Of a stretch of 64,000 nucleotides of DNA, positions 17,694 to 26,375 are shown one piece after another. A program made the position numbers and the translations under genes. Source of the stretch: Paenibacillus sacheonensis (lineage in GTDB: Bacteria; Bacillota; Bacilli; Paenibacillales; Paenibacillaceae); NCBI RefSeq assembly GCF_009909195.1, contig NZ_JAAAMU010000001.1, positions 659,873-723,872 on the forward strand, in the 5' to 3' direction. Under the pieces are notes generated by a model. The model worked only from the letters and a program-made list of their open reading frames with translations. It was not told the DNA's origin and ran no database searches. How positions within the stretch are numbered: the first letter of the stretch is position 1; the number at the start of each line of letters is the position of its first letter.

Positions 17694-18947
17694 ATGGTGA
17701 CAACGCAAACAGCCCATCGTTATAAGGGTAAAAGAAATCGGCTGGATAAGCCGGAATTGCTGGCTCCTGCCGGCAATTTAGAAAAATTGAAATTTGCCGT
17801 CCATTACGGAGCGGATGCGGTTTATATCGGCGGTCAGAAATACGGCCTGCGGTCGGGTGCAGACAATTTCAGCTTTGCGGAAATGAAGGAAGGCGTCGAA
17901 TTCGCCAAGCAATATGGCGCCAAAGTGTTCGTGGCGACCAATATCTATGCGCATAACGAAGATGTATCGGGACTGGAGGATTACCTCCGCGAGCTGGAAA
18001 ATGCGGGTATCGCTGCGATCATCGCCGCGGATCCGATTATTATCGAGACGGCGCAGCGCGTCGCTCCCAAGCTGGAGGTCCATCTGAGCACGCAGCAGTC
18101 AACCATGAATTGGCAGGCCGTTCAGTTCTGGAAGGAAGAGGGTTTGCCTCGCGTCGTACTGGCACGCGAAGCCAGCCTGGAAGAGATCGAACAAATCAAA
18201 GCGCACGTGGATGTTGAAATCGAAGCGTTCATTCACGGCGCCATGTGTTCTTCGTTCTCGGGACGGTGCGTGCTGTCCAACCACTTTACGGACCGCGACT
18301 CCAATCGCGGCGGCTGCTGTCAGTCCTGCCGCTGGAAGTACGACATCTACGAAGACGATATTCAGATGGTAGGCATGGAAGCCGATCAATTCACGATGGG
18401 ATCGAAAGACCTCTGCATGCTGGAGCACATTCCCGATCTGATCGATGTCGGCGTCGACAGCTTCAAAATCGAGGGCCGCATGAAGAGCCTTCATTACGTT
18501 GCGACCGTCGTAAACGCGTACCGTCAAGCGATTGATTCTTACATGGCGGATCCGGAAAATTACGAGCTGAAGCAAGTATGGCAGGACGATATTCAGAAAG
18601 CCGCGAATCGGCCGCTCAATACCGGCTTTTTCTACGATACGCCCGGGGCCGAAGATCATATTTACGAGCCAGAAGACAAAGCGGCGCCGTACGATTTTGC
18701 AGGTGTCGTCGTTTCCTACGATGAAGCTTCCGGCACGGCGGTCATTCAGCAGCGCAACCATTTCAAGCCTGGACAAGAAGTGGAGTTCTTCGGTCCAAAC
18801 GGGACTTTCTTCAAACAAACCGTCGAAGCGATCGCGGACACGGACGGCAACGTCCTCGATGCGGCGAGACATCCGCTGCAGCATGTCGTGATAAGGACGG
18901 AATCGCCCGTTAAGCCCATGGACATGATGCGCAAGCGGGTCCGATAA
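17694..18947 (+). CDS. U32 family protein, TrhP2/YrrO type (tRNA ho5U synthesis)
   Basis: This 417-residue protein begins with KPELLAPAGNLEKLKFA. It bears the U32 signature EAFIHGAMCSSFSGRC, then LSNHF, plus CCQSCRW, giving the four cysteines thought to hold a metal cluster. A C-terminal beta domain follows residue 330. It is the YrrO-type partner of the preceding gene in 5-hydroxyuridine formation. GGAGG ends five bases before the ATG; GTG at 17697 is an alternative. A strong terminator follows. The methyltransferase TrmR, which converts ho5U to mo5U in B. subtilis, is not in this cluster. Confidence 0.9.
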   Translation: MVTTQTAHRYKGKRNRLDKPELLAPAGNLEKLKFAVHYGADAVYIGGQKYGLRSGADNFSFAEMKEGVEFAKQYGAKVFVATNIYAHNEDVSGLEDYLRELENAGIAAIIAADPIIIETAQRVAPKLEVHLSTQQSTMNWQAVQFWKEEGLPRVVLAREASLEEIEQIKAHVDVEIEAFIHGAMCSSFSGRCVLSNHFTDRDSNRGGCCQSCRWKYDIYEDDIQMVGMEADQFTMGSKDLCMLEHIPDLIDVGVDSFKIEGRMKSLHYVATVVNAYRQAIDSYMADPENYELKQVWQDDIQKAANRPLNTGFFYDTPGAEDHIYEPEDKAAPYDFAGVVVSYDEASGTAVIQQRNHFKPGQEVEFFGPNGTFFKQTVEAIADTDGNVLDAARHPLQHVVIRTESPVKPMDMMRKRVR

Positions 18948-18962
18948 TGCGTTAGACCTAGA

Positions 18963-18999
18963 AACATCCTCGTCGATCATTCGATAGGATGTTTTTTTT
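18963..18999 (+). terminator. Terminator after the U32 genes
   Basis: AACATCCT (18963-18970) pairs with AGGATGTT (18986-18993), with an inner TCGA/TCGA pairing and an eight-T run. Confidence 0.88.
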
Positions 19000-19019
19000 C
19001 GTGATTTTTTCCTTAATCC

Positions 19020-19047
19020 TAACAAAACCATTTCGGGATACCGATAA
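19020..19047 (+). promoter_or_regulatory. Candidate sigma-D (motility) promoter for the chemotaxis receptor
   Basis: ACCGATAA (19040-19047) matches the sigma-D -10 GCCGATAA in 7 of 8 positions. TAAC (19020-19023) lies 16 bases upstream in place of TAAA. No good sigma-A promoter is visible in the 239-base gap. Confidence 0.5.
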
Positions 19048-19186
19048 ATTGGATAATGCAATTTGTCGAAACTTGCTTTTGGATGATGGAATTGACGTAA
19101 GCTTTCCAACGTAAGCATGCGACACATACCGCAATCACGCTCATCCGAAATCGCAACTCTATCCCTAGATCAGGTGGTGTCCAGCA

Positions 19187-21337
19187 ATGAAGGTCAAGGC
19201 AAAAAAAGAAAAAAATCAATCGAAGGCTAAAGGCGAGAGCTTGAATGAAAACGCGAAGGCGCTTTATTCGTCGTCCGTCAATGGAATCAAAAATGTGAAG
19301 ATTTCAAACCCAATCAAATCAGTAGGACTCATGCTGTTTTTGATTATTTTCTTTGCGATCGTCGTGTGCGTTCTCGTCGTAGGTCTATTCTCCTACTCGA
19401 CCTCGAAATCGATCCTCAAAGACAAAGTCGCGGAATCGAGTTCCGTCGCGATCGCGCAATCGAACGGCAAGCTGGATCTCATGTTCAAAAACTACGAAGC
19501 GTTGTCCATGCAAATTCTGTTGGACAAAAACGTGCAGGATTATCTGCAGGCTTACAAAAAAGCTACCGATGACTATGACAAGTTCGATATCATGAAGAAA
19601 CTTAGCGACTCCATACAATCGTACATTCTCGGCAATCAGACGATTGTCGGCGCGGCGATCATCCCGATTACGGGGGAAGCCAATTCCGTGACGGTCGGCA
19701 GCACGAACGTGACGACTGCCGATGCGCAGAAGTCGGATTGGCTGAAGCCTATCGTTGACGGAGCAGGACGGCTTACCTGGCTGCCAAGTCAAGCCAAGGG
19801 GTACAGCGGCACTTCGAACGATCCGACGTTCGCCATGGGGCGCGTCATGAAGAATACGATAAGCAATGAAGGCAATTTTATCATCCTCATCGAGGTCCGA
19901 CTGCAGGAAATAGCGGATCAACTGAGCGATTTGAAGCTTAGCGATGGCAGCGAAGTGTATATCCAGGACGACAACAATAATTTGATCTACAGCGCGAAAA
20001 CGGATCAGCTGGGTAAAGCTTCGCCGTTCGTGCTCCCGGTCGAAGGCAAAAAAGCCGAATCGGGCTCGGTAACCGGCAGGGATTCGCAAAGCCACGAGTC
20101 GTTGGTCATGTACAACAAATTCGACAGCACAGGTTGGAAACTCGTAGGGACGGTGCCGGTCGATAAGCTGGTCGAAGACGCGAAGCAAATCCGCAATGCG
20201 ACGTATATCATCGCGGCCATTGCGGCGCTTCTGGCGATCGGGATCGGACTTCTGGTTATTCGCATGGTTGCCATACCGCTCGTTAATCTCCGCAACCTGA
20301 TGAACGAAGGCGAGCGCGGGAATTTGACGGTACGCTCCAAGATTAACAAGAAGGACGAGATCGGTCAGTTGGCGCAAAGCTTCAACCAAATGATGACGCA
20401 GATTACCATCCTTGTGACGCAGTCGAATCAATCCGCGCAGGACGTGCTGGCAACGGCAGGCGAGTTGTCGGATGCCTCGAAGAAAACGGCCATATCGGCG
20501 CGGGAAATTGCCGTCGCTACGGAAGAAATCGCCGGCGGCGCAACAAGCTTGGCTGTCGAAGCGGAGAAGGGAAGCGATCTGACCAGCGAGATCGGCCAGC
20601 AAATGCAGCAGGTGACGACGGCCAACCAAGAAATGGGCGCAGCCGCAAGCGAAGTGGAGAAAGCGAGCCGTCAAGGTACGGTGTACATGAACAGCCTAAT
20701 CGAGAAAACGGGCATGACGGAAGAGATGACGCGTTCCATGGTGGAGAAGGTTGACCGCTTGAAGGAATCAACGCGTTCCATTCGCAAGATTTTGGAAGTG
20801 TTGGACAACATGACGAAGCAGACGAATATCTTGTCCCTTAACGCCACGATCGAAGCGGCGCGTGCGGGTACGGCCGGCAAGGGATTTATGGTCGTCGCGG
20901 ACGAGATTCGCAAGCTGGCGGACCAATCCCGTCAATCCATCGATGTAGTCGGTCAAATTACCGAAACGATCCAGAGAGAAATCGACGAGACGGTCAGCGT
21001 CCTATCCGATGCCTATCCGATCTTCCAAGAGCAGATTCAATCGGTTAAAGAAGCCAATCAAATTTTCCTTACGGTACAAGGACAAATGGGCGACTTTGTA
21101 GGCCGTCTCGGCACCGTGACGAATTCAATCGGCACGCTGGAGCGTTCGCAGCTCGTTCTGTCCGAAGCCATGGGCAATGTCAGTGCCGTTGCCGAAGAAT
21201 CATCCGCGACATCCGAGGAAGTCGCTTCGCTCAGCAGTGAACAAACGAACATCAGCGAAAGCCTTGTCCGTTTGTCGGACAAGCTGGAAACCGTTTCAAC
21301 GGGCTTGAAAGAAACGCTGAGCCGTTTCCGCACCTAG
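19187..21337 (+). CDS. Methyl-accepting chemotaxis protein
   Basis: This 716-residue receptor has a charged cytoplasmic N-terminus and TM1 at about residues 46-68. An extracellular sensor of double-CACHE size spans about 70-335, then TM2 at about 337-358, a HAMP domain ([20 protein letters not shown]) and the long cytoplasmic coiled coil. The signalling hairpin tip is near residue 545 ([16 protein letters not shown]), continuing into [16 protein letters not shown]. It binds CheW/CheA. The ligand cannot be predicted. It starts at ATG after GGTGGTGTCC. It is monocistronic, bounded by terminators. Confidence 0.95.
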   Translation: MKVKAKKEKNQSKAKGESLNENAKALYSSSVNGIKNVKISNPIKSVGLMLFLIIFFAIVVCVLVVGLFSYSTSKSILKDKVAESSSVAIAQSNGKLDLMFKNYEALSMQILLDKNVQDYLQAYKKATDDYDKFDIMKKLSDSIQSYILGNQTIVGAAIIPITGEANSVTVGSTNVTTADAQKSDWLKPIVDGAGRLTWLPSQAKGYSGTSNDPTFAMGRVMKNTISNEGNFIILIEVRLQEIADQLSDLKLSDGSEVYIQDDNNNLIYSAKTDQLGKASPFVLPVEGKKAESGSVTGRDSQSHESLVMYNKFDSTGWKLVGTVPVDKLVEDAKQIRNATYIIAAIAALLAIGIGLLVIRMVAIPLVNLRNLMNEGERGNLTVRSKINKKDEIGQLAQSFNQMMTQITILVTQSNQSAQDVLATAGELSDASKKTAISAREIAVATEEIAGGATSLAVEAEKGSDLTSEIGQQMQQVTTANQEMGAAASEVEKASRQGTVYMNSLIEKTGMTEEMTRSMVEKVDRLKESTRSIRKILEVLDNMTKQTNILSLNATIEAARAGTAGKGFMVVADEIRKLADQSRQSIDVVGQITETIQREIDETVSVLSDAYPIFQEQIQSVKEANQIFLTVQGQMGDFVGRLGTVTNSIGTLERSQLVLSEAMGNVSAVAEESSATSEEVASLSSEQTNISESLVRLSDKLETVSTGLKETLSRFRT

Positions 21338-21385
21338 CCGGGCCGAAGTTTAGATGCGTTTATGCAATAAGACCGATGACAAACA

Positions 21386-21423
21386 GGAGCTGCTCCGAAG
21401 CGATTCAGCTTTGGGGCAGCTCC
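21386..21423 (+). terminator. Long hairpin after the chemotaxis receptor
   Basis: GGAGCTGCTCCGAAGC pairs with GCTTTGGGGCAGCTCC around a six-base loop. The U-tract is weak. Confidence 0.6.
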
Positions 21424-21469
21424 AGTTGTTGACATTGTTGTAAGCCTTGCTCGTCATCGCATATATACA

Positions 21470-21501
21470 AAAAGGAGGGCAGCTTTCGCTGCCCTCCTTT
21501 T
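21470..21501. terminator. Bidirectional terminator
   Basis: A perfect 14-bp stem (AAAAGGAGGGCAGC and its complement) with a TTTC loop sits between the converging receptor and protease genes. Confidence 0.9.
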
Positions 21502-21514
21502 CCTGCATCCAACG

Positions 21515-22195
21515 TTATTCTCGTTGCTGGGTGAAGATCATGATGTACTTGATCAGCTCAAGCAGCGAGATGAGCGCCGCTGCCACGTACGTTAATGCTG
21601 CGGCATTCAATACTTTGGCGACGCCGCGTTCTTCGTCGTTCGTGATGAAGCCTTCGGCGACCATCAGATCGCGAGCCCGGCTGCTGGCATTGAATTCGAC
21701 GGGCAGCGTTACGAGTTGGAAGGCGACCGCGCATGAGAAGAAGATGATGCCGAGTCCGATCAACCCGGTAGCGTGGAACAAGAACCCTGCGATGAGCAGG
21801 AAAGGCGCTACGCCGGAGGCGAAATTAACGACCGGGAAGATCCGGTGGCGAAGGGCCAGCATCGGGTAGTGCTCTTTGTGCTGAATGGCGTGCCCGACCT
21901 CGTGACAGGCCACAGAAACGCCGGAGATCGAGTTTTCGTAATAGACATGCTCCGAAAGCCTTACGACGCGGTGAATGGGGTCGTAGTGGTCCGAGAGGGT
22001 GCCTGGAACCGGCTCGACCGGAACGTCATGGAGTCCGTTGCGATCCAACATCATCCGCGCGGCCTGGTAGCCGGTAATGCCGCTCGCGGTCGGAACCTCC
22101 GACCAGCGGTTAAACGTGCCTCTTACTCTGAACTGCGCCCATATCGATAAGGCGAATGCGATGATAATCAGAAAGTCCATCGGGTGAAAAAACAT
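21515..22195 (-). CDS. YugP-like zinc metallopeptidase
   Basis: This 226-residue membrane protein of the neutral zinc metallopeptidase family 2 (YugP) has an N-terminal membrane anchor and the zinc motif HEVGHAIQH at about residue 98. The third ligand region is probably near VEFNASSRA. Two or three hydrophobic helices follow in the C-terminal half. The substrate is unknown. GGAGGGAATTCGT lies before the ATG. The MerR gene is immediately upstream with a 27-base gap, so the two are probably one transcript. Confidence 0.87.
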   Translation of the reverse strand: MFFHPMDFLIIIAFALSIWAQFRVRGTFNRWSEVPTASGITGYQAARMMLDRNGLHDVPVEPVPGTLSDHYDPIHRVVRLSEHVYYENSISGVSVACHEVGHAIQHKEHYPMLALRHRIFPVVNFASGVAPFLLIAGFLFHATGLIGLGIIFFSCAVAFQLVTLPVEFNASSRARDLMVAEGFITNDEERGVAKVLNAAALTYVAAALISLLELIKYIMIFTQQRE

Positions 22196-22222
22196 ACGAA
22201 TTCCCTCCGTTTGATTAGAATG

Positions 22223-22663
22223 CTACATGATTCCGCCTTTGTTCAGCAGCAGCATCAGCGTCTCGACGCAAGCGGCGGTTTGCGGAATGAGCCGCTTGAA
22301 AACCTGTTTGGCCTGACCGGGCTTTAATTGGCTGATCACAGGTTCGATCGCCTTGACTTCGCGCTGCAGCTGTTCAAGATGAATTTCAAGCTCGATGAGC
22401 TGTTCGGAAACCTCTTCGTGCGAAGAAACTTTCCCCCAGCCGGACAAGCTCGTTTTGATTTCATCCAGCGAATATTTATCTTGCTTCATTTGTACGATAC
22501 GTTTGAGACGCGATAAGGTTTCATCACTGTATAAACGATAATTTTTGGCTGAGCGGCGTTCCGGTTCGATAAGGCCCATAGAAGTGTAGAAATCAATCGT
22601 GCGAGGGCTTACGCCGGCCAGTTTGGACAATTCGCCGATCCGATACAATAATAATTCAGACAT
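22223..22663 (-). CDS. MerR-family transcriptional regulator
   Basis: This 146-residue regulator has an N-terminal MerR winged helix (YRIGELSKLAGVSPRTIDFYTSMGLIEPERR) and a coiled-coil dimerisation helix (QLIELEIHLEQLQREV). There is no obvious metal- or drug-binding C-terminal domain. AGAGGTGTCTGCG precedes the chosen ATG; upstream in-frame ATGs (22681, 22705) lack good sites. It is probably autoregulated through the inverted repeat at its promoter. The likely target is the downstream protease gene or a distant one. Confidence 0.88.
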   Translation of the reverse strand: MSELLLYRIGELSKLAGVSPRTIDFYTSMGLIEPERRSAKNYRLYSDETLSRLKRIVQMKQDKYSLDEIKTSLSGWGKVSSHEEVSEQLIELEIHLEQLQREVKAIEPVISQLKPGQAKQVFKRLIPQTAACVETLMLLLNKGGIM

Positions 22664-22715
22664 CGCAGACACCTCTTTCATTATAAGACGGGTATGTACG
22701 TTCATAAAATCCTAT

Positions 22716-22750
22716 GTATCTATGATACAAATCCTGAACCATACAGTCAA
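22716..22750 (-). promoter_or_regulatory. MerR gene promoter with inverted repeat
   Basis: On the minus strand TTGACT (22745-22750), 17 bp, TATCAT (22722-22727). The inverted repeat GTATC-TAT-GATAC (22716-22728) covers the -10 and could be the MerR operator. Confidence 0.55.
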
Positions 22751-22863
22751 ACGTAATGCTTTGACAATTCCTGCTTTGCAGAAAACCTGACATGGGAAAA
22801 TCGTCCCCATGCATTTCTAGACGAATGTCGTTTGTTTAACGAGATAAAGGAGGCTTAGGTTCG

Positions 22864-22917
22864 TTGAAAGGCGAAGATTCATACCGGGAATCAACCGTTT
22901 CTAGCGATAGGTTGTGA
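22864..22917 (+). CDS. Possible 17-residue peptide upstream of the ammonium transporter
   Basis: AAAGGAGG (22846-22853) precedes a TTG that opens a frame reading LKGEDSYRESTVSSDRL, ending at TGA inside the first GlnR box. There is no other support. The good ribosome site without a gene is the only reason to list it. Confidence 0.2.
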   Translation: MKGEDSYRESTVSSDRL

Positions 22918-22929
22918 AAAAACTTAACA
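22913..22929 (+). promoter_or_regulatory. GlnR/TnrA box, upstream copy
   Basis: TGTGAAAAAACTTAACA fits TGTNA-N7-TNACA exactly. Its centre is about 100 bases before the inferred transcription start of the ammonium transporter gene. Confidence 0.7.
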
Positions 22930-22987
22930 ATACCTTACAAGACGGACACGAATGTTAGATTTTTTTCTAAGAAATACAAAAACCGTA

Positions 22988-23016
22988 TTGTCAAAACAAG
23001 GACTTCTGACTATAAT
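22988..23016 (+). promoter_or_regulatory. Sigma-A promoter of the ammonium transporter gene
   Basis: TTGTCA (22988-22993), 17 bp, TATAAT (23011-23016). The 407-base gap between the MerR gene and the transporter holds this, two GlnR boxes, the MerR promoter and a doubtful peptide frame. Confidence 0.75.
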
Positions 23017-23037
23017 GACATTAAGTCTTTCATATCA

Positions 23038-23054
23038 TGTTATGAAACATTACA
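23038..23054 (+). promoter_or_regulatory. GlnR/TnrA box, downstream copy
   Basis: TGTTATGAAACATTACA fits TGTNA-N7-TNACA exactly. It lies just after the inferred transcription start, consistent with repression. Its centre is 125 bp (about 12 helical turns) from the upstream box. Confidence 0.75.
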
Positions 23055-23070
23055 TTAGGGAGTGGTCGCA

Positions 23071-24441
23071 ATGGTCAAGAAGTTAATTTTGTCTTTAGGA
23101 GCCCTATCGTTGTTATTTCCGGCAATGGCGTTCGCGGATGATCCGTCCGCAGGTACGCTCAACATGGGTCTCAACTCGATTTGGGTTCTAGTCGCAGCAG
23201 TTCTGGTCATCTTGATGCAAGGCGGCTTCATCCTGTTGGAATCCGGTTCGACGCGAATGAAGAATGCGGGTCATATTGCTGGTAAAACGATCTTCACGCT
23301 GGGTCTTTGTACCTTGGTCTATTGGGCCGTCGGTTATGCATTCGCCTTCGGTACCGACAATGCCGAGAATTCCATCAGCTCCGTAGTCGGCTGGGGCGGC
23401 GCCTTCTTCTCGCCAAGCGTAGCTGCCGCAGACGGCGAATCGCTTCCTTCGACGGTATTCTTTATCTTCCAGCTGGCTTTCGCCGCTGTATCGCTTTCCA
23501 TTGCATGGGGCGGATTTGCGGAACGCGCCAAGCTTTCTGCTTACCTGGTCTTCACGGTACTGTTCACGGCGCTTATTTATCCGGTCATCTCGCACTGGAT
23601 CTGGAGCTCCACCGGTTGGTTGTTTACAAAAGGCGCGCAAGACTATGCAGGCTCGACAGTCGTTCACTTAACGGGCGCGATCGCGGCCTTCGCCGCGACG
23701 GTTCTGTTGAAACCGCGGATCGGCCGCTTCAATAAAGACGGTTCAGCCAATGAAATCCTCGGTCACAACCAAGTGTTCGGCGCTTTGTCCGTACTCATCC
23801 TGTGGGTAGGCTGGTTCGGATTCAATGCAGGAAGCGCGCTTAGCGTAGGCGACGGATTCTTCGGCTACGTAGCGTTCAACACGCAGCTTGGCGCGGCGGG
23901 CGGTGCGGTAGCGGCGCTGCTGATCTCCTGGCTGGTGAACGGCAAAGCGGATATCACGACGACATTGAACGGCGCTTTGGCCGGTCTCGTTGCAATCACG
24001 GCGACTTGCGCGTTCGTTGATCCGTGGGCTGCCGTTGTCATCGGTCTGGTAGCGGGCGTGCTCGTATTCTTCAGCGCTAAATTCTTCGAGAAAATCAAAG
24101 TCGACGATCCGATCTTCGCGCTTTCTGTTCACGGCGCGGCAGGAGTTTGGGGTACGGTCGCGAATGGTATCTTCGCTACGGACGTCCTTGCTAAGAAATT
24201 GAACGTCGGCGAAGGCGGCCTGATCGACACGGGCAACTGGCATCAGCTGTGGATCCAAGTCGAATCCGTCCTCGTGTGCGGAGGCTACACGCTCGTCGCT
24301 TCCTTCATCCTGCTCGGCATCATGAAGGTGGTCATGGGTCTTCGCGTAACGGAAGAGCAAGAGATTATCGGTCTCGATCTTTCCGAGCACGGTACGTTCG
24401 GATATCCGGAGCAAATGAAAAAAGCGCAGCAAAACATGTAA
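23071..24441 (+). CDS. amtB: Ammonium transporter (Amt family)
   Basis: This 456-residue Amt/Rh channel has a cleavable-looking N-terminal hydrophobic segment ending AMAFA. About 11 helices follow, with the twin pore histidines in VVHLTGAIAAF and LSVHGAAGVWGT. It takes up NH4+/NH3 under nitrogen limitation. AGGGAGTGG lies upstream of the ATG; a GTG at 23062 overlaps that site. No glnK (PII) gene follows, unlike nrgAB of B. subtilis. A DUF294 protein follows instead. Two GlnR/TnrA boxes flank the promoter. Confidence 0.95.
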   Translation: MVKKLILSLGALSLLFPAMAFADDPSAGTLNMGLNSIWVLVAAVLVILMQGGFILLESGSTRMKNAGHIAGKTIFTLGLCTLVYWAVGYAFAFGTDNAENSISSVVGWGGAFFSPSVAAADGESLPSTVFFIFQLAFAAVSLSIAWGGFAERAKLSAYLVFTVLFTALIYPVISHWIWSSTGWLFTKGAQDYAGSTVVHLTGAIAAFAATVLLKPRIGRFNKDGSANEILGHNQVFGALSVLILWVGWFGFNAGSALSVGDGFFGYVAFNTQLGAAGGAVAALLISWLVNGKADITTTLNGALAGLVAITATCAFVDPWAAVVIGLVAGVLVFFSAKFFEKIKVDDPIFALSVHGAAGVWGTVANGIFATDVLAKKLNVGEGGLIDTGNWHQLWIQVESVLVCGGYTLVASFILLGIMKVVMGLRVTEEQEIIGLDLSEHGTFGYPEQMKKAQQNM

Positions 24442-24549
24442 GCTTGGTTCGACGGAAAAGCAAGAGATCCAAGCATGAGACTTGCGCCTCGTCGGCTGAC
24501 GTTGGTGCAGGTTTCGTCTTGGCTATCCTGACATTGAGGTGAGCGCAGC

Positions 24550-25620
24550 ATGAGCGACCCGGTCCGTGCGGAGCTGCTTGCACGCATCGGCAATACCGGC
24601 GATGTTGCAGCACTACGCGGCTTGCGGGATCAAATTCAAGCCCATATGGGACCTCTGCTTTTCGAACGGCCGATCGAACAATTTTATACGGATCTGAACG
24701 AGGTTCACGACGCATTGATTCGGCGTGCCGTCGCCCTCTCGGAAGAGAAACTGGCACGGATGGGGGAAGGTTCCCCTCCCGTGCCTTACGCGTATTTGTT
24801 GTTCGGCAGCGGGGGCAGAGAGGAACAAACGTTAACCAGCGATCAGGACAGCGGACTTGTCTATGCCGATCCGGAGGATCCTTCGCAGCTTGAGGAGGTT
24901 GCCCGCTATTTCGGGCTCTTCGCGCAAACGGTCGTCATGACGCTTCAGCAGCTTGGCTATCCGCCTTGCGAAGGCGAGGTCGTCAGCTCGAATCCGTTAT
25001 GGTGCCAGTCGTTGTCGCAATGGACCGGGAAGCTGGATCTATGGTTCAAGGAACCGGACTGGGAGCGGGTGCGCTATCTGCTGATCGTAGCGGATTGCAG
25101 AATCGTCGCAGGACAGCCCTTCGTATGGTTAGCGCTGAAAGAACATTTCTTCATGCTTATGTTGTCGACCGATCGGATCGCGGAGAGCATGTTGAACAAC
25201 ACGATGCGGCATAAGGTGCTGCTTGGCGTATTCGGGCAGCTGTTCAAGGAACATTACGGCGAAGACGCGGGCAGCCTCGATTTGAAATACGGCGCGTACA
25301 TTCCGATGGTCAACGCGATCCGGCTGCTTGCCATACAGGCCGGCATTCGGGCGACGGCGACAATGACGCGCATCGAGGATTTGACGCGGCACGGGGTTCT
25401 TGACGAAGCCGAGGGCGCTGCCTATGCCGAGGTCTTCCGATTGTTTATGCGGCTGCGCCTGCTCACGACCTCCAAGCTGGAAGACGGCTTCTATACGTCG
25501 GGCGGCAAGCTGTCGAACGCAAGGCTGACCAAGGAGCTGATCGAAGAGCTTAAAGCCGGCCTGCGCATCGTGAGGAAGCTGCAGAAGAAGGTTCGGAAGC
25601 GAGCGACGGGACGGATCTAA
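24550..25620 (+). CDS. DUF294 nucleotidyltransferase-like protein
   Basis: This 356-residue protein has the DUF294 nucleotidyltransferase-like core: LLFGSGGREEQTL then TSDQDSGLVY, at about residues 83-105, with the paired acidic residues of GlnD-type nucleotidyltransferases. The DUF294_C putative substrate-binding domain follows (about 215-345). There are no CBS or cyclic-nucleotide domains, which often precede DUF294 elsewhere. GAGGTGA precedes the ATG. It sits between amtB and a DnaQ-like exonuclease. The exonuclease pairing is a recurrent neighbourhood for DUF294, and the amtB link suggests a nitrogen role by inference only. Confidence 0.82.
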   Translation: MSDPVRAELLARIGNTGDVAALRGLRDQIQAHMGPLLFERPIEQFYTDLNEVHDALIRRAVALSEEKLARMGEGSPPVPYAYLLFGSGGREEQTLTSDQDSGLVYADPEDPSQLEEVARYFGLFAQTVVMTLQQLGYPPCEGEVVSSNPLWCQSLSQWTGKLDLWFKEPDWERVRYLLIVADCRIVAGQPFVWLALKEHFFMLMLSTDRIAESMLNNTMRHKVLLGVFGQLFKEHYGEDAGSLDLKYGAYIPMVNAIRLLAIQAGIRATATMTRIEDLTRHGVLDEAEGAAYAEVFRLFMRLRLLTTSKLEDGFYTSGGKLSNARLTKELIEELKAGLRIVRKLQKKVRKRATGRI

Positions 25621-25640
25621 ACCACCCGGAGGGGAGTAAC

Positions 25641-26375
25641 ATGAAAGAGCAAAAAGGCGTAGGCCGGATGTGGCATTTGTACAAAATGGGCGGAATCACG
25701 CCGGCGCTGGCTTCGATGATGGGCGCCCAGAATGCGCAGCAAATGGCTTTCATTCGCTCCATGTCCAAGGAGCAGCGCAAGGATTCGATCATGGATCGGC
25801 CCCTTAGCGAGATGGAGGTCGTCGTCTTCGATTTGGAGACGACCGGATTTTATCCGACGAACGGGGATGAGATTCTGTCGTTCGGGGCGGTGCTGCTTAA
25901 GGGCGGTCAACTGATGGAGGACCAATCCTTCTACAGCCTGGTCAATCCCAGGCGCAAGGTGCCGAAGCATATTACGGAGCTGACCGGAATAACGAACGAG
26001 ATGGTTCAGGATGCGCCCGACTTGATGCAGGTGCTGCATGATTTTATGGAGTTCATCGGTAAGCGGCTCCTGATCGCGCATGCCAGCGGACATGACAAGC
26101 ATTTCTTGAACGCCGCTTTATGGCGCACGTCGAAGGTGAATCTCACGCACCGGGTGCTGGATACGATGATGGTCGCCAAATGGCTGGATCCCGGTCGGAC
26201 CAATTACAATTTGGATGATCTGCTGGATCAAGCCGGCATTGCCATCACGCAGCGGCATCATGCGCTCGAGGACTCGGTCATGACGGCAAAGTTATGGCTG
26301 AATTACTTGCGGCGCATGCTGGATCGGAACGTTGTGACGTTAGGGGACTTATACGCTTATTTGAGCAAGCATTAA
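25641..26375 (+). CDS. DnaQ-like DEDDh 3'-5' exonuclease
   Basis: This 244-residue RNase T/DnaQ-fold exonuclease has Exo I FDLETTGF (Asp/Glu, about residue 63), Exo II around HASGHDKHFL and Exo III HHALEDSVM. The N-terminal 55 residues (including ALASMMGAQNAQQMAF) are outside the nuclease fold. It lies 20 bases after the DUF294 gene with GGAGGGGAGT upstream. It is probably a stand-alone nuclease rather than the replicative proofreader, which in Firmicutes is part of PolC. Its 3' end overlaps that of the converging M67 gene by 27 bases. Confidence 0.88.
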   Translation: MKEQKGVGRMWHLYKMGGITPALASMMGAQNAQQMAFIRSMSKEQRKDSIMDRPLSEMEVVVFDLETTGFYPTNGDEILSFGAVLLKGGQLMEDQSFYSLVNPRRKVPKHITELTGITNEMVQDAPDLMQVLHDFMEFIGKRLLIAHASGHDKHFLNAALWRTSKVNLTHRVLDTMMVAKWLDPGRTNYNLDDLLDQAGIAITQRHHALEDSVMTAKLWLNYLRRMLDRNVVTLGDLYAYLSKH

